In this document: positions 25,186-33,212 of the stretch, piece after piece
Layout of the letters: each line of letters starts with the position of its first letter
How positions within the stretch are numbered: the first letter of the stretch is position 1
Assembly (NCBI RefSeq): GCF_016908355.1
Contig: NZ_JAFBDT010000020.1
Coordinates: 1 to 41,128, forward strand
DNA from: Fusibacter tunisiensis
Lineage (GTDB): Bacteria > Bacillota > Clostridia > Peptostreptococcales > Acidaminobacteraceae
Direction: 5' to 3'
Length of the DNA: 41,128 nt
Position numbers and translations under genes: made by a program
Notes under the pieces: model-generated
What the model saw: only the letters and a program-made list of their open reading frames with translations
Told to the model about the DNA's origin: nothing
The model's database searches: none

Positions 25186-28100
25186 ATGGTGAAGGGTATG
25201 GCAGAAATTTTAAATGTTTTCAATTTCCTTAAAGAATTTAACGAATTATCGAATCCAGTCATTACTGAAATTGATAAGCAAAAGTGGAACTTAAGTTTTA
25301 CAGATATTCCTGTAATCGATGAAATAAAGTCTGTATTTCTCGGTCATGAAATGGATGAGAATGTGTATTTTGAAGTAAAAAGACCCACTCTTTTGCCATG
25401 CCCTAAACCTCATGAATTATTAATTGAATGGATTCAAAATGATTGGAAAAAACTAAGTCTTGAAACTATCAATGTTAAAGAGAATATTTCAAGAGAAAGT
25501 ACCGATGAAGAAGGAAACCTAGTTTATTTTGATGAGCTTTTTAATGAAGATCCTTCTAGGGTGGAAGTGTTTGAAGATTGGATTAAAAGCAGAAAGGGTT
25601 GGAGAGAGTCTGAACTTCCCAAAGAAAAAGGACTTAGACTATACAATGATTTATTTCAGCTCTATTCAGAAATGAAAAAAGACTCTGAGAGTGTTGAACT
25701 CATACTAGGTGATGGGCATATACGCTGGTACACATCTGATAGAGTGCTTGATCATCCAGTACTTCTGCAAAAGGTTCAATTATATTTTGATGCCCATGTA
25801 CCATTGTTCAAGATTTCCTGTGAAGAAAAGAAATCTGACTTATATACACCAATGCTTAGAGTAATACCGACAATTAATCAAAAAATGCTTTCGGATATTA
25901 TTCTAGATATTGATCAAGGTGAATATGATATTGCAAATTATGAGGACACTAGCGCTCTGTTTAAGAGAATCATAAACGTGATAGACATAAGTGGCACGTA
26001 TGTTGATGAAGCTACGCCAATCAATAATACTGCAAAGATTCATTCTGCACCTATGTTATTTCTGCGAAAAAGAACCTTAGGATTCTCAAATTTTATAGAG
26101 AGTGTTATTGAAGATATATCAGAAAAAGCAGAAACACCGCTTCCAGACTTCTTTGGGACCATGACCGGTGTATATAAAGATAAACCTCAAGTTGAAATCG
26201 TAGAGAAGAATTGGAACTATAATGGCATTGATAAAGATGTCCTACTAACACTACCGGCAAACAATGAACAGTTAAGAATCATAAAATACTTAGATAAATA
26301 TGGTGCAGTTCTTGTTCAGGGACCTCCTGGTACAGGTAAGACTCATACAATAGCAAATTTAATAGGCCATCTCTTAAGCCAAGGCAGCAGTGTCTTGGTT
26401 ACAAGTCATACAGAAAAGGCACTTTCTGTACTTAAAGAAAAAGTATATAAAGATAAATACAATTCTGAAGTTAACCTGCAGAGCTTATGCATCAGCTTAT
26501 TAAGTTCAACTTCTCAGAAAAAGGAAATGGATGAAGCGATAAATGAAATTGCTTCAAAAAGTACTTCTTTAGATTTACATACATCCGAAGAGAAAATTAG
26601 GAGACTTGAGCAAAATCGTGAGAATCTAACAAGGGAATCAAGAAATTTAACTGAAGAACTTATTCGAGTTAGATCATTAGAATACAAAGATTTGATTTAT
26701 GACAATAAGACAATTTCACCTATAGATGCTGCAAAGTTTCTGAATAAAGGAATTGGTCAATATGATTATATTGACGGGAAAAGTAACAATGACGAAATAG
26801 CTTTCCCACTGTCATTTGATGAACTTGAATATATTTACTCATCAAATGATCAAGTAAGCAGGGAAGAAGAAATGCTTCTTGCTCAGGACTATCCTGATTT
26901 AGAATCTTTATTTACACCAGAAGAATATACTGAAATTGTTGAAGAAACTAAGGAATTGAAGAGCAAACTAAAAGAAGCTGACATATTAAAGGAAGTTGAG
27001 CTCACTGCAGATATACTTGCAAAAGAGGAACTTTTAAATCGTTCAAAGAGATTAAGCAATAAGCTGAATGGGTCATCAAATCTTGAATTTGAAATTATTA
27101 AAAAAACTGTTGAAGATCCAACATATCCTAGATTATGGGATGAACCAATAAACAGAATAAATAAAATTGAAAAGAACTATGAGAGTTATCAAAAAATAAA
27201 GCTGAATGATGATTTTGACATTAATGAAGCACTGATTAATAGATCCTGTTTATCCTTAATAAAGGACATCATTGATTCAAGAAAAGAAAAACCTATTGGT
27301 TTTTTAGCAAAAACTGATTGGAAAAAAGTTAAAGATGCAATCATCGTTAATGGAAAGAATATTGAAACCCGTGATGAGTTCATAAAAGCTTATGAGCTTA
27401 TTTCCTATGAAATTGAGAAGAAAGAAATCTTTAGGCAAGTAGAGAAACTACTCCTAGGTATAGTAGACCTAGATAGTTCCATGCTTGAAGATTTTGAAAA
27501 TAAAATAAGACAATACAAAGAACGAATTATTGAAGCGCTTAGCTGGTATAAAGCTGACTGTGAGAGATATTTTGATGAAATAAATGAGAAGATTATATTA
27601 TTATCTGGGGAAAAATTGATAGGTATTTCTTCAATAGCTGATATTGAAATTGTAAAAAGTAGTTTAACGAAAGTTTCTGATTTGATTGAACTAGATCTTA
27701 ATAATGAGCGATTGATCGTGCTGAATAATAAGGTTCTTGGCTATCAAAAGATGTTAGGGTTATATGCTGCAGCAAATCCATATATTCAAGATTTGCTTGT
27801 AGCTGTACAGAATGAGGATCAAGAGTCATATGAAATAAAATATAATGAACTAAGGTCATTAATCCAAAAGAGTGAAATTGTTTCAAGAAGAAAGTCATTG
27901 ATTGCTAGTATCAGAAATATCTCTCCGCATCTTGCTGAAGAAATTGATAAGCGTGAAGGAAGACACTCTGGAAATAAAACACCTGACAATTTTGCTGATG
28001 CATGGAAGCATTTTCAGCTCAGAAATCAAATTGAGCGCTTAGATGAAGTTGATCCTGAAAAAATTCAAAAGCAACTTGAAGACAATACCAATGCTCTTTT

Positions 28101-30042
28101 AGAGAACGCTAGGTCTTTGGCATATGAAAAAGCGTGGTATGAAAAAATCAAGAATCAAACCGATAAGCAAAATCAAGCTTTACAGGGGTGGAGAAGTACT
28201 ATAAAACAAATTGGCAAAGGTACTGGTAAAAATGCACCGATGTTAAGGGCGAAAGCCAGAGAGCTAATGCCGCTTTGTCAAACGGCTATTCCCGTGTGGA
28301 TTATGCCACTTAATAGAGTTGTAGAGAATTTTGATCCAAGAAATAATAAATTTGATGTAATCATAATCGATGAAGCCAGCCAGGCAAACATCCTTGCACT
28401 ATCAGCACTTTATCTAGCTAAAAAAGTAATCATTGTGGGTGATGATGAGCAGGTGAGTCCAGATTCATTTGGAGTAAAAACTGAAGAAGTTAATGCCTTG
28501 GTAGCACAGCACTTAGAACGCATACCAAATAACCATTTATACAATGGATTGACATCCTTATATGATATGGCTAAGTCATCTGGATTTAAACCATTGATGT
28601 TAACAGAGCATTTTAGATGTCTACCCGAGATAATTGAGTTCAGCAACAGTCTTTCATACAATGGACGAATTAAGCCGCTTAGAGATGCTTCAAATGTATT
28701 AATTACGCCTTCAGTGTTAGAGTATAGAGTTCCAAACGGAAATAAGAATAATAAAAAAGTTAATGAAGCAGAAGTCGAGCATATCGTGTCAATTATTCAA
28801 GCAATGATTGAGCAAGAAGAATATAAGGATCAGACTATTGGTGTAATCTCAATGCTGGGGAGTGAGCAAAGTGCTGAGATAGAAAGAAGACTTCAATCAA
28901 TAATTGATCCGGTTATCTATGAGGAACGCAGAATTCAATGTGGCACACCTCCGCAATTCCAGGGAGATGAAAGAGATGTCATTATACTTAGTCTTGTTGA
29001 TAGCCCAAATGAAAAAGGTGGTCCACTAAGACTTCTGAGTGAAGATGGAAATAATGATAAATATAGAAAGCGTTATAATGTTGCAGTCAGCAGAGCAAGA
29101 AATCAGTTATGGGTTGTACATTCACTCAATCCAGAGATAGATCTTAAACCAGATGACCTAAGACTTAAGTTAATCAAATATGCTATGAATCCTCAGAAAG
29201 ATCAAGAAGGAATTCTAGCACTAAGTGAGTCGCCATTTGAGATGGATGTTATGAAATACCTTCTTGATAGAAATTATAAAATTATTCCCCAATACAAAGT
29301 TGGAGCATATAGAATTGATATGGTTCTTCAATATCTGGATAAAAAAGTAGCTCTAGAATGCGATGGTGAAAGGTTCCATACAATAGACAATCTTGAAAAT
29401 GATATGGCAAGACAGGCAATTCTTGAGAGATTGGGTTGGCGATTTATCAGAATAAGAGGAAGTGAATACTATAGGAATCCAGAAACCACAATGCTAAATG
29501 TCCTTACTAATCTTGAAAAAGAAGGGATATATCCAACTTTTGAACAAGCAGAAGATTTATTGATTGAGAGCAATTCATTGATTAATAGTTTAAAGAATAA
29601 GGCAGCAATCTATCGTGGAGAAATTAAAGAATCACCTAAATTTACTTATGAATCAAATGATGATAATACAGAGGTTTTAATTGCATGTGATTCAAGTGAA
29701 GCTAATGAAGAAATAGAAATAGTTAATCCAATTGTTTCAAGTCTAGAAGAAAAGGATTATCAAGAAGAAATAATCATTGAAACTAGAACAGATGCTTTGG
29801 AGGAATCAACTTCTGAAGTAAATGATGTTTCAATAGTAGAAGAAATCCCAAGTATAATTGAGGCAAAAGCTATAGTATCAGAACATACTGACAGCATTAA
29901 TGTTGGAAGGGATAAACCTTTGTTCGATTTTAGAAATAAAACAGGACCAGTAAAAACTATAGTAAGCAGCAAAGAATCCATAAACGAAAGTTCTGACAAA
30001 GGATTATCTAAACCAAAGTTTGATTTTAGGAATAAGAAGTAA
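25186..30042 (+). CDS. Giant SF1 helicase with C-terminal Vsr-like (MTES_1575-type) nuclease
   Basis: The protein has 1618 residues. Residues 1-360 are uncharacterised. The SF1 Upf1-like motor is split: Walker A GPPGTGKTHT (Gly379 onward), a helical coiled-coil insertion of about 600 residues, then IIDEAS (Asp1062), GDDEQVSP, LTEHFRC, GDERDVIILSL and VAVSRARNQL. A PD-(D/E)XK domain follows with Glu1352, Asp1378 (YRIDMV) and Glu1391/Asp1393 (ALECDGE). The acidic tail ends with two copies of FDFRNK. Helicase-Vsr proteins include the defence gene hhe (DUF4011-helicase-Vsr). I could not identify DUF4011 here. ATG 25198 is an alternative start. Confidence 0.88.
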   Translation: MVKGMAEILNVFNFLKEFNELSNPVITEIDKQKWNLSFTDIPVIDEIKSVFLGHEMDENVYFEVKRPTLLPCPKPHELLIEWIQNDWKKLSLETINVKENISRESTDEEGNLVYFDELFNEDPSRVEVFEDWIKSRKGWRESELPKEKGLRLYNDLFQLYSEMKKDSESVELILGDGHIRWYTSDRVLDHPVLLQKVQLYFDAHVPLFKISCEEKKSDLYTPMLRVIPTINQKMLSDIILDIDQGEYDIANYEDTSALFKRIINVIDISGTYVDEATPINNTAKIHSAPMLFLRKRTLGFSNFIESVIEDISEKAETPLPDFFGTMTGVYKDKPQVEIVEKNWNYNGIDKDVLLTLPANNEQLRIIKYLDKYGAVLVQGPPGTGKTHTIANLIGHLLSQGSSVLVTSHTEKALSVLKEKVYKDKYNSEVNLQSLCISLLSSTSQKKEMDEAINEIASKSTSLDLHTSEEKIRRLEQNRENLTRESRNLTEELIRVRSLEYKDLIYDNKTISPIDAAKFLNKGIGQYDYIDGKSNNDEIAFPLSFDELEYIYSSNDQVSREEEMLLAQDYPDLESLFTPEEYTEIVEETKELKSKLKEADILKEVELTADILAKEELLNRSKRLSNKLNGSSNLEFEIIKKTVEDPTYPRLWDEPINRINKIEKNYESYQKIKLNDDFDINEALINRSCLSLIKDIIDSRKEKPIGFLAKTDWKKVKDAIIVNGKNIETRDEFIKAYELISYEIEKKEIFRQVEKLLLGIVDLDSSMLEDFENKIRQYKERIIEALSWYKADCERYFDEINEKIILLSGEKLIGISSIADIEIVKSSLTKVSDLIELDLNNERLIVLNNKVLGYQKMLGLYAAANPYIQDLLVAVQNEDQESYEIKYNELRSLIQKSEIVSRRKSLIASIRNISPHLAEEIDKREGRHSGNKTPDNFADAWKHFQLRNQIERLDEVDPEKIQKQLEDNTNALLENARSLAYEKAWYEKIKNQTDKQNQALQGWRSTIKQIGKGTGKNAPMLRAKARELMPLCQTAIPVWIMPLNRVVENFDPRNNKFDVIIIDEASQANILALSALYLAKKVIIVGDDEQVSPDSFGVKTEEVNALVAQHLERIPNNHLYNGLTSLYDMAKSSGFKPLMLTEHFRCLPEIIEFSNSLSYNGRIKPLRDASNVLITPSVLEYRVPNGNKNNKKVNEAEVEHIVSIIQAMIEQEEYKDQTIGVISMLGSEQSAEIERRLQSIIDPVIYEERRIQCGTPPQFQGDERDVIILSLVDSPNEKGGPLRLLSEDGNNDKYRKRYNVAVSRARNQLWVVHSLNPEIDLKPDDLRLKLIKYAMNPQKDQEGILALSESPFEMDVMKYLLDRNYKIIPQYKVGAYRIDMVLQYLDKKVALECDGERFHTIDNLENDMARQAILERLGWRFIRIRGSEYYRNPETTMLNVLTNLEKEGIYPTFEQAEDLLIESNSLINSLKNKAAIYRGEIKESPKFTYESNDDNTEVLIACDSSEANEEIEIVNPIVSSLEEKDYQEEIIIETRTDALEESTSEVNDVSIVEEIPSIIEAKAIVSEHTDSINVGRDKPLFDFRNKTGPVKTIVSSKESINESSDKGLSKPKFDFRNKK

Positions 30043-30059
30043 CCTTGAGGGGGATTGTA

Positions 30060-31058
30060 ATGAGTAGTAATTCACAGATAAAGCACAAGATACTCTATAT
30101 TATGAAAATACTGAAAGAAAAATCAAATGAAGATAATCCCCTGACTGTTTATGATTTGATTGAAGAGTTGGCCCATTATGGAATAACCGCAGAACGGAAA
30201 TCCATATATTCGGATATTGAAATATTGACATCATTTGGTATGGATATTATTTGCGAAAAAGGAAGGACTAATAAATATTTTGTAGGAACCCGTGACTTTG
30301 AGTTACCTGAGCTAAAATTGCTGGTTGATGCAGTGCAGGCTTCAAAGTTCATAACACATAAAAAAAGTGAAATTCTGATTAAGAAAATTGAACGACTTAC
30401 AAATATTTATGAAGCAAAAGAACTTCAGCGCCAAGTAATAGTTGCAGATCGAGCTAAGACAATCAACGAAAGCATTTATTATAATATTGATGAAATTCAC
30501 AAGGCGATTGATAAAGACAAGCAAATAAGGTTTAAGTATTTTGATTTCAACACTGATAAGGACATCATTTTTAGAAATGAAGGTGACTGGTACAAAGTGA
30601 GTCCATATGCGCTAATATGGAATGAAGATAATTACTATATGCAAGCCCACCACCCTAAGTATGATGATATTAGTAATTTTAGGGTTGATAGAATGGATAA
30701 AGTTGAAATATGCGATGAAACAAGGCTAAAAACTAATGGTTTTGTAGACCTCGAAATTTCTGATTATTCAAAGATCGTATTTAATAATTTCTTAGGTGAA
30801 ACCCAAAAGGTAAAGTTATTGTTTGATGATACATTGGTAAATGTAGTTATAGATAAGTTTGGAAAAACGATTGCATTACAAAAGCAGCCAGATGGGAAGT
30901 TCATTATAAACGTTGAAATTGCAGTTACTCCGACATTTCTCGGGTGGGTATATATGTTCGGTGATAAAGTAAAAATTATAGAACCAAAAGGTGTTGCAGA
31001 GATGTTCATTAGGCATTGCCAAAATGTTATGTCATTGTACACAGAGAACACTATTTGA
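30060..31058 (+). CDS. WYL-domain transcriptional regulator
   Basis: The protein has 332 residues from ATG 30060 (GAGGGGG 6 nt upstream; TTG 30045 precedes it). An N-terminal winged helix (IEELAHYGITAERKSIYSDIEILTSFG) is followed by a WYL domain (GDWYKVSPYALIWNEDNYYMQAHH, then NFRVDRM) and a C-terminal WCX-like region. WYL regulators bind ligands, often nucleic acid, and commonly control BREX, CBASS and other defence loci. Here the gene lies in the same operon, 17 nt after the giant helicase, rather than divergent from it. It probably represses the promoter at 11356, where repeated AGAATA half sites occur. Confidence 0.9.
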   Translation: MSSNSQIKHKILYIMKILKEKSNEDNPLTVYDLIEELAHYGITAERKSIYSDIEILTSFGMDIICEKGRTNKYFVGTRDFELPELKLLVDAVQASKFITHKKSEILIKKIERLTNIYEAKELQRQVIVADRAKTINESIYYNIDEIHKAIDKDKQIRFKYFDFNTDKDIIFRNEGDWYKVSPYALIWNEDNYYMQAHHPKYDDISNFRVDRMDKVEICDETRLKTNGFVDLEISDYSKIVFNNFLGETQKVKLLFDDTLVNVVIDKFGKTIALQKQPDGKFIINVEIAVTPTFLGWVYMFGDKVKIIEPKGVAEMFIRHCQNVMSLYTENTI

Positions 31059-31076
31059 AATTAACGGAGATTAATT

Positions 31077-31655
31077 ATGAAACCAATATTTACAATACAC
31101 GCAGGTGAATACCTTGTTGGGACTTATATAGAAAAGCATTTTAAAGATTGTGAATTATGGATTCCAGCAAAAGATACAGGCGTAGATTTATTGATAACGA
31201 ATAAAAAAGATAGAAGAAAAAATGTTTCTATTCAGGTGAAATTTTCTAAAGACTTTTTACCTGAGATGGACGCAGTATACCATGAGAAGCTTTCTGCATG
31301 TGGATGGTGGACATTAAATCCAGAAAAAATTCTATCATCAACTGCAGAATTTTGGATAATTGCACCATATAGTTTCAGTAATAAGGACATCGAATTTATA
31401 ATAATTGAACCAAAAGAACTTTATGAGAGATTAGTAGCAATACACGGGAGTGATAAGAAAAGCTTAACAACTTATTTATGGGTTTCTAAGAAGAATCAGT
31501 GTATTGAAACAAGGGGATTGAAGAAAACTGATTTAGGTAATCTTTTAGACGATTTTGTTATTGAAAATGAAGACAGAAACTTCAGTAAGTATCTTAACAA
31601 CTGGAGTAAAATTGAAAATATTTTATATGGTGATATAAATGAAAAAGAAAAATAA
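31077..31655 (+). CDS. PD-(D/E)XK-like putative nuclease
   Basis: The protein has 192 residues. The N-terminus reads AGEYLVGTYIEKHF (Glu11), then DTGVDLLI (Asp37), then SIQVKFS (Gln53, Lys55). This is the E...D...(Q/E)xK arrangement of restriction-endonuclease-like folds such as DUF4365-type proteins. The C-terminal half is not recognised but includes a two-Trp segment, SACGWWTLNPEK. GGAG precedes the ATG, 18 nt after the WYL gene. Its 3' end overlaps the ParB-like gene by 17 nt. It may be an effector nuclease of the operon, or a separate two-gene module with its neighbour. Confidence 0.65.
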   Translation: MKPIFTIHAGEYLVGTYIEKHFKDCELWIPAKDTGVDLLITNKKDRRKNVSIQVKFSKDFLPEMDAVYHEKLSACGWWTLNPEKILSSTAEFWIIAPYSFSNKDIEFIIIEPKELYERLVAIHGSDKKSLTTYLWVSKKNQCIETRGLKKTDLGNLLDDFVIENEDRNFSKYLNNWSKIENILYGDINEKEK

Positions 31656-32118
31656 GCGAATATTAAGTAATAAGATCGTTAGAGATAAAATAGACTTAAA
31701 ACCTGGAGATGAGTTCTTTCCGAATGGAATTTTTAAGTTTCATATCACAAAACTTATAGAATATATTGAGGAAAATTCTGTAGAATTTCAAATTGATGAG
31801 ATTGATGTAAATGAATATCATAAACATTTCTGCAATGAAGTTTTAAATCCTGAGTATGTCGAAGCTGCTGATTTAAATAGGCCGGTTATATTGGCTGAGA
31901 TTGCTCCTGATCGTCTGCATCATGGCTATCCTCCCATCTCAAAGGATTACTATTCAAGGGGATATAATTTGATTGATGGGCATCATAGGTTAATGAAAGC
32001 TAATCAGAATGGCCTAGAGAAATTAAAAGCTTATGTTGTTCGTATGGAACAGCATATACCTTTTATGATTGAGGGGTTTGAAGAGTATGTGGAATATTGG
32101 AATTACAAGCTTAAGTAG
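31639..32118 (+). CDS. ParB/sulfiredoxin-like nucleotide-binding fold protein
   Basis: The protein has 159 residues. The core LNRPVILAEIAPDRL and YNLIDGHHRLMKANQNG, followed by KAYVV, matches the ParB/Srx fold, where the GxHR motif binds a nucleotide (CTP in ParB, ATP in sulfiredoxin). There is no ParB helix-turn-helix, so it is not a partition protein. Its start lies within the end of the nuclease-like gene, and a strong terminator follows its stop directly, so it is the last gene of the 20.6-kb operon. Such small ParB-like proteins appear in defence islands with unknown function. Confidence 0.72.
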   Translation: MKKKNKRILSNKIVRDKIDLKPGDEFFPNGIFKFHITKLIEYIEENSVEFQIDEIDVNEYHKHFCNEVLNPEYVEAADLNRPVILAEIAPDRLHHGYPPISKDYYSRGYNLIDGHHRLMKANQNGLEKLKAYVVRMEQHIPFMIEGFEEYVEYWNYKLK

Positions 32119-32151
32119 AACTGTCCGATTATTTGGACTGTTCTCTTTTTT
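32118..32151 (+). terminator. Terminator ending the defence operon
   Basis: The stem GAACTGTCC/GGACTGTTC has one internal T-T mismatch, an 8-nt loop and a trailing run of T. It starts at the last base of the ParB-like stop codon. Confidence 0.88.
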
Positions 32152-32154
32152 ACA

Positions 32155-32182
32155 TTGACACCGAACATACGTTCGATATAAA
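32155..32182 (+). promoter_or_regulatory. SOS-type promoter with LexA box between -35 and -10
   Basis: TTGACA (32155-32160) and TATAAA (32177-32182) are separated by 16 bp. The spacer contains CGAACATACGTTCG (32162-32175), a perfect match to the Gram-positive LexA/DinR consensus CGAAC-N4-GTTCG. LexA bound here would block RNA polymerase, so DNA damage should induce the ArpU-like regulator and possibly the sigma factor, helicase and excision genes beyond it. Confidence 0.85.
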
Positions 32183-32270
32183 ATATAGATAAGCCCTTTC
32201 CCTGGCCCTAAAATCTACGAATTAGAAAGTTGGAAGTGTATGAATTAAAAATGAGAGTGTGAAGGTGATA

Positions 32271-32816
32271 ATGTTGGAGAAAGTGAAGGAAAAAGATGAA
32301 AAACAGAAATCTATCGAAGACTTAGGTAAGATTTATAATTTTGAAGCATTGTATAGTGACAAAATGTATCATAATACAAAACTCCTATTGAAATTGTACT
32401 CAAAAGTCATGTGGCGAATGAGCAACTCAATTATGGAAATGGAGGCAGAGTGTTATCTGTCTAGCGGCAGCAGACTTTTTGATGTTGTCGATACGTTAAT
32501 TGATGTTGATCCAAGAGTGGATAAGGCGAGAATCGAAAGTCGCCTACAAAGTATTGAGGACAGCAAAAGTATTTTAGAACTGATTGATAGAGCATTGGTC
32601 CTCTTGAAGAATTATCCTAATGACGGCGAGAAGTATTATGAGATATTGAGTAAATCTTACTTAGTGTTTGTGAAATATAGCGAAAGCGAAATACTTGAAA
32701 GCATGAATATATCAAGATCTACGTTCTTTCGAGACAAGAAAAAGGCAGTTACACTTTTAGGTGTAATCTTATGGGGATTTGTGATTCCTGACATAAAAAA
32801 ATCACAAGAACAATGA
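32271..32816 (+). CDS. ArpU/RinA-like phage-type transcriptional regulator
   Basis: The protein has 181 residues from ATG 32271 (GAAGGTG upstream; the GTG at 32259 lies before it). Mostly helical, it ends with a sigma-region-4-like helix-turn-helix: SESEILESMNISRSTFFRDKKKAVTLLGVILWG. This pattern is typical of ArpU/RinA-type late regulators of phages and integrative elements. It is the first gene behind the LexA-controlled promoter. It probably switches on later genes of the element after induction. About 90 nt of untranslated leader precede it. Confidence 0.7.
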   Translation: MLEKVKEKDEKQKSIEDLGKIYNFEALYSDKMYHNTKLLLKLYSKVMWRMSNSIMEMEAECYLSSGSRLFDVVDTLIDVDPRVDKARIESRLQSIEDSKSILELIDRALVLLKNYPNDGEKYYEILSKSYLVFVKYSESEILESMNISRSTFFRDKKKAVTLLGVILWGFVIPDIKKSQEQ

Positions 32817-32898
32817 TGATACTGTTTTGAGACTAAGTTGACACCTAAGTGATACATAAATGGGACTCAATCAGGACTAAATAGGAACTTGTCTGGTA

Positions 32899-32927
32899 CT
32901 GACACGGTATTTTGTGACTGATATAAT
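32899..32927 (+). promoter_or_regulatory. Strong promoter in the gap after the ArpU-like gene
   Basis: CTGACA (32899-32904) and TATAAT (32922-32927) are separated by exactly 17 bp. Transcription should begin near 32934. The only thing immediately downstream is a strong terminator at 32954-32997. Confidence 0.7.
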
Positions 32928-32933
32928 AACCAT

Positions 32934-32997
32934 ACTGGGAAAACTTTGAGTTGAAGCCCCTGAAGATGAAGTGATTTCATCCTCAGGGGCTTTCTTT
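32934..32997 (+). ncRNA. Probable short RNA of about 65 nt, or terminated leader
   Basis: A strong promoter (32899-32927) is followed within 70 nt by an intrinsic terminator. Its stem pairs AAGCCCCTGA with TCAGGGGCTT and, after one mismatch, GATGAA with TTCATC. The loop is short and a T-rich tail follows. The product would be a small RNA with a single-stranded 5' end of about 20 nt and this hairpin. It could be a regulatory RNA, or the leader could be antiterminated to feed the sigma-factor gene. Confidence 0.5.
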
Positions 32998-33062
32998 ATG
33001 CCCAGAATTATGGTGATAAAAATTGAATAGTGACTCCAAATAAATTGTATTGGAGGCATTTA

Positions 33063-33200
33063 GTGAGCTGCACAGTTATGTGTGGTTTTTTTATTGCCTT
33101 CAAACAAGGAGGAACTAGCAATGAATCAAGGGTATGTAAGTTGGATTCGTGGTCCGTAACTTTTTATTTTGTAAAGAACATTTCACTAACTACAAAATAG
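33063..33200 (+). CDS. Short ORF (45 residues) ahead of the sigma factor gene
   Basis: GTG 33063 has GGAGG 6 nt upstream and opens a 45-codon frame (MSCTVMCGFFIAFKQGG at the start), with three Cys and no known domain. Its TAG stop shares its last base with the sigma gene's GGAGGT site, so its translation would reach and open the hairpin at 33165-33199. A second mini-ORF with a strong ribosome binding site lies inside it in another frame. It may act as a translational-coupling leader rather than as a functional protein. Confidence 0.45.
   Translation: MSCTVMCGFFIAFKQGGTSNESRVCKLDSWSVTFYFVKNISLTTK
33121..33159 (+). CDS. 12-residue leader peptide candidate ending in WIRGP
   Basis: ATG 33121 follows AAGGAGG by 6 nt and encodes MNQGYVSWIRGP then TAA. 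It lies upstream of a hairpin that abuts the sigma gene's ribosome binding site. A Trp followed by a C-terminal Arg-Gly-Pro before the stop recalls arrest peptides (SecM WI...RAGP; TnaC W...P-stop). Stalling here could regulate sigma factor translation. This is inference from position and composition. Confidence 0.45.
   Translation: MNQGYVSWIRGP
33165..33199 (+). promoter_or_regulatory. Hairpin abutting the sigma gene ribosome binding site
   Basis: TATTTTGTA (33165-33173) pairs perfectly with TACAAAATA (33191-33199), and GGAGGT (33200-33205) follows directly. The stem is AT-rich, so it would tune rather than block ribosome access. It lies 6 nt after the 12-codon leader ORF, the layout expected of a translation attenuator. 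Confidence 0.5.
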
Positions 33201-33212
33201 GAGGTACTGATC

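Noticed and set aside
11480-31058. Assignment of the locus to BREX or DISARM
   Set aside because: A methyltransferase, PLD and SNF2 parts, helicases and a WYL regulator recall these systems. However, no PglZ, BrxC, BrxL or DUF1998 (DrmB) protein is visible, and the methyltransferase and Res are clearly type III.
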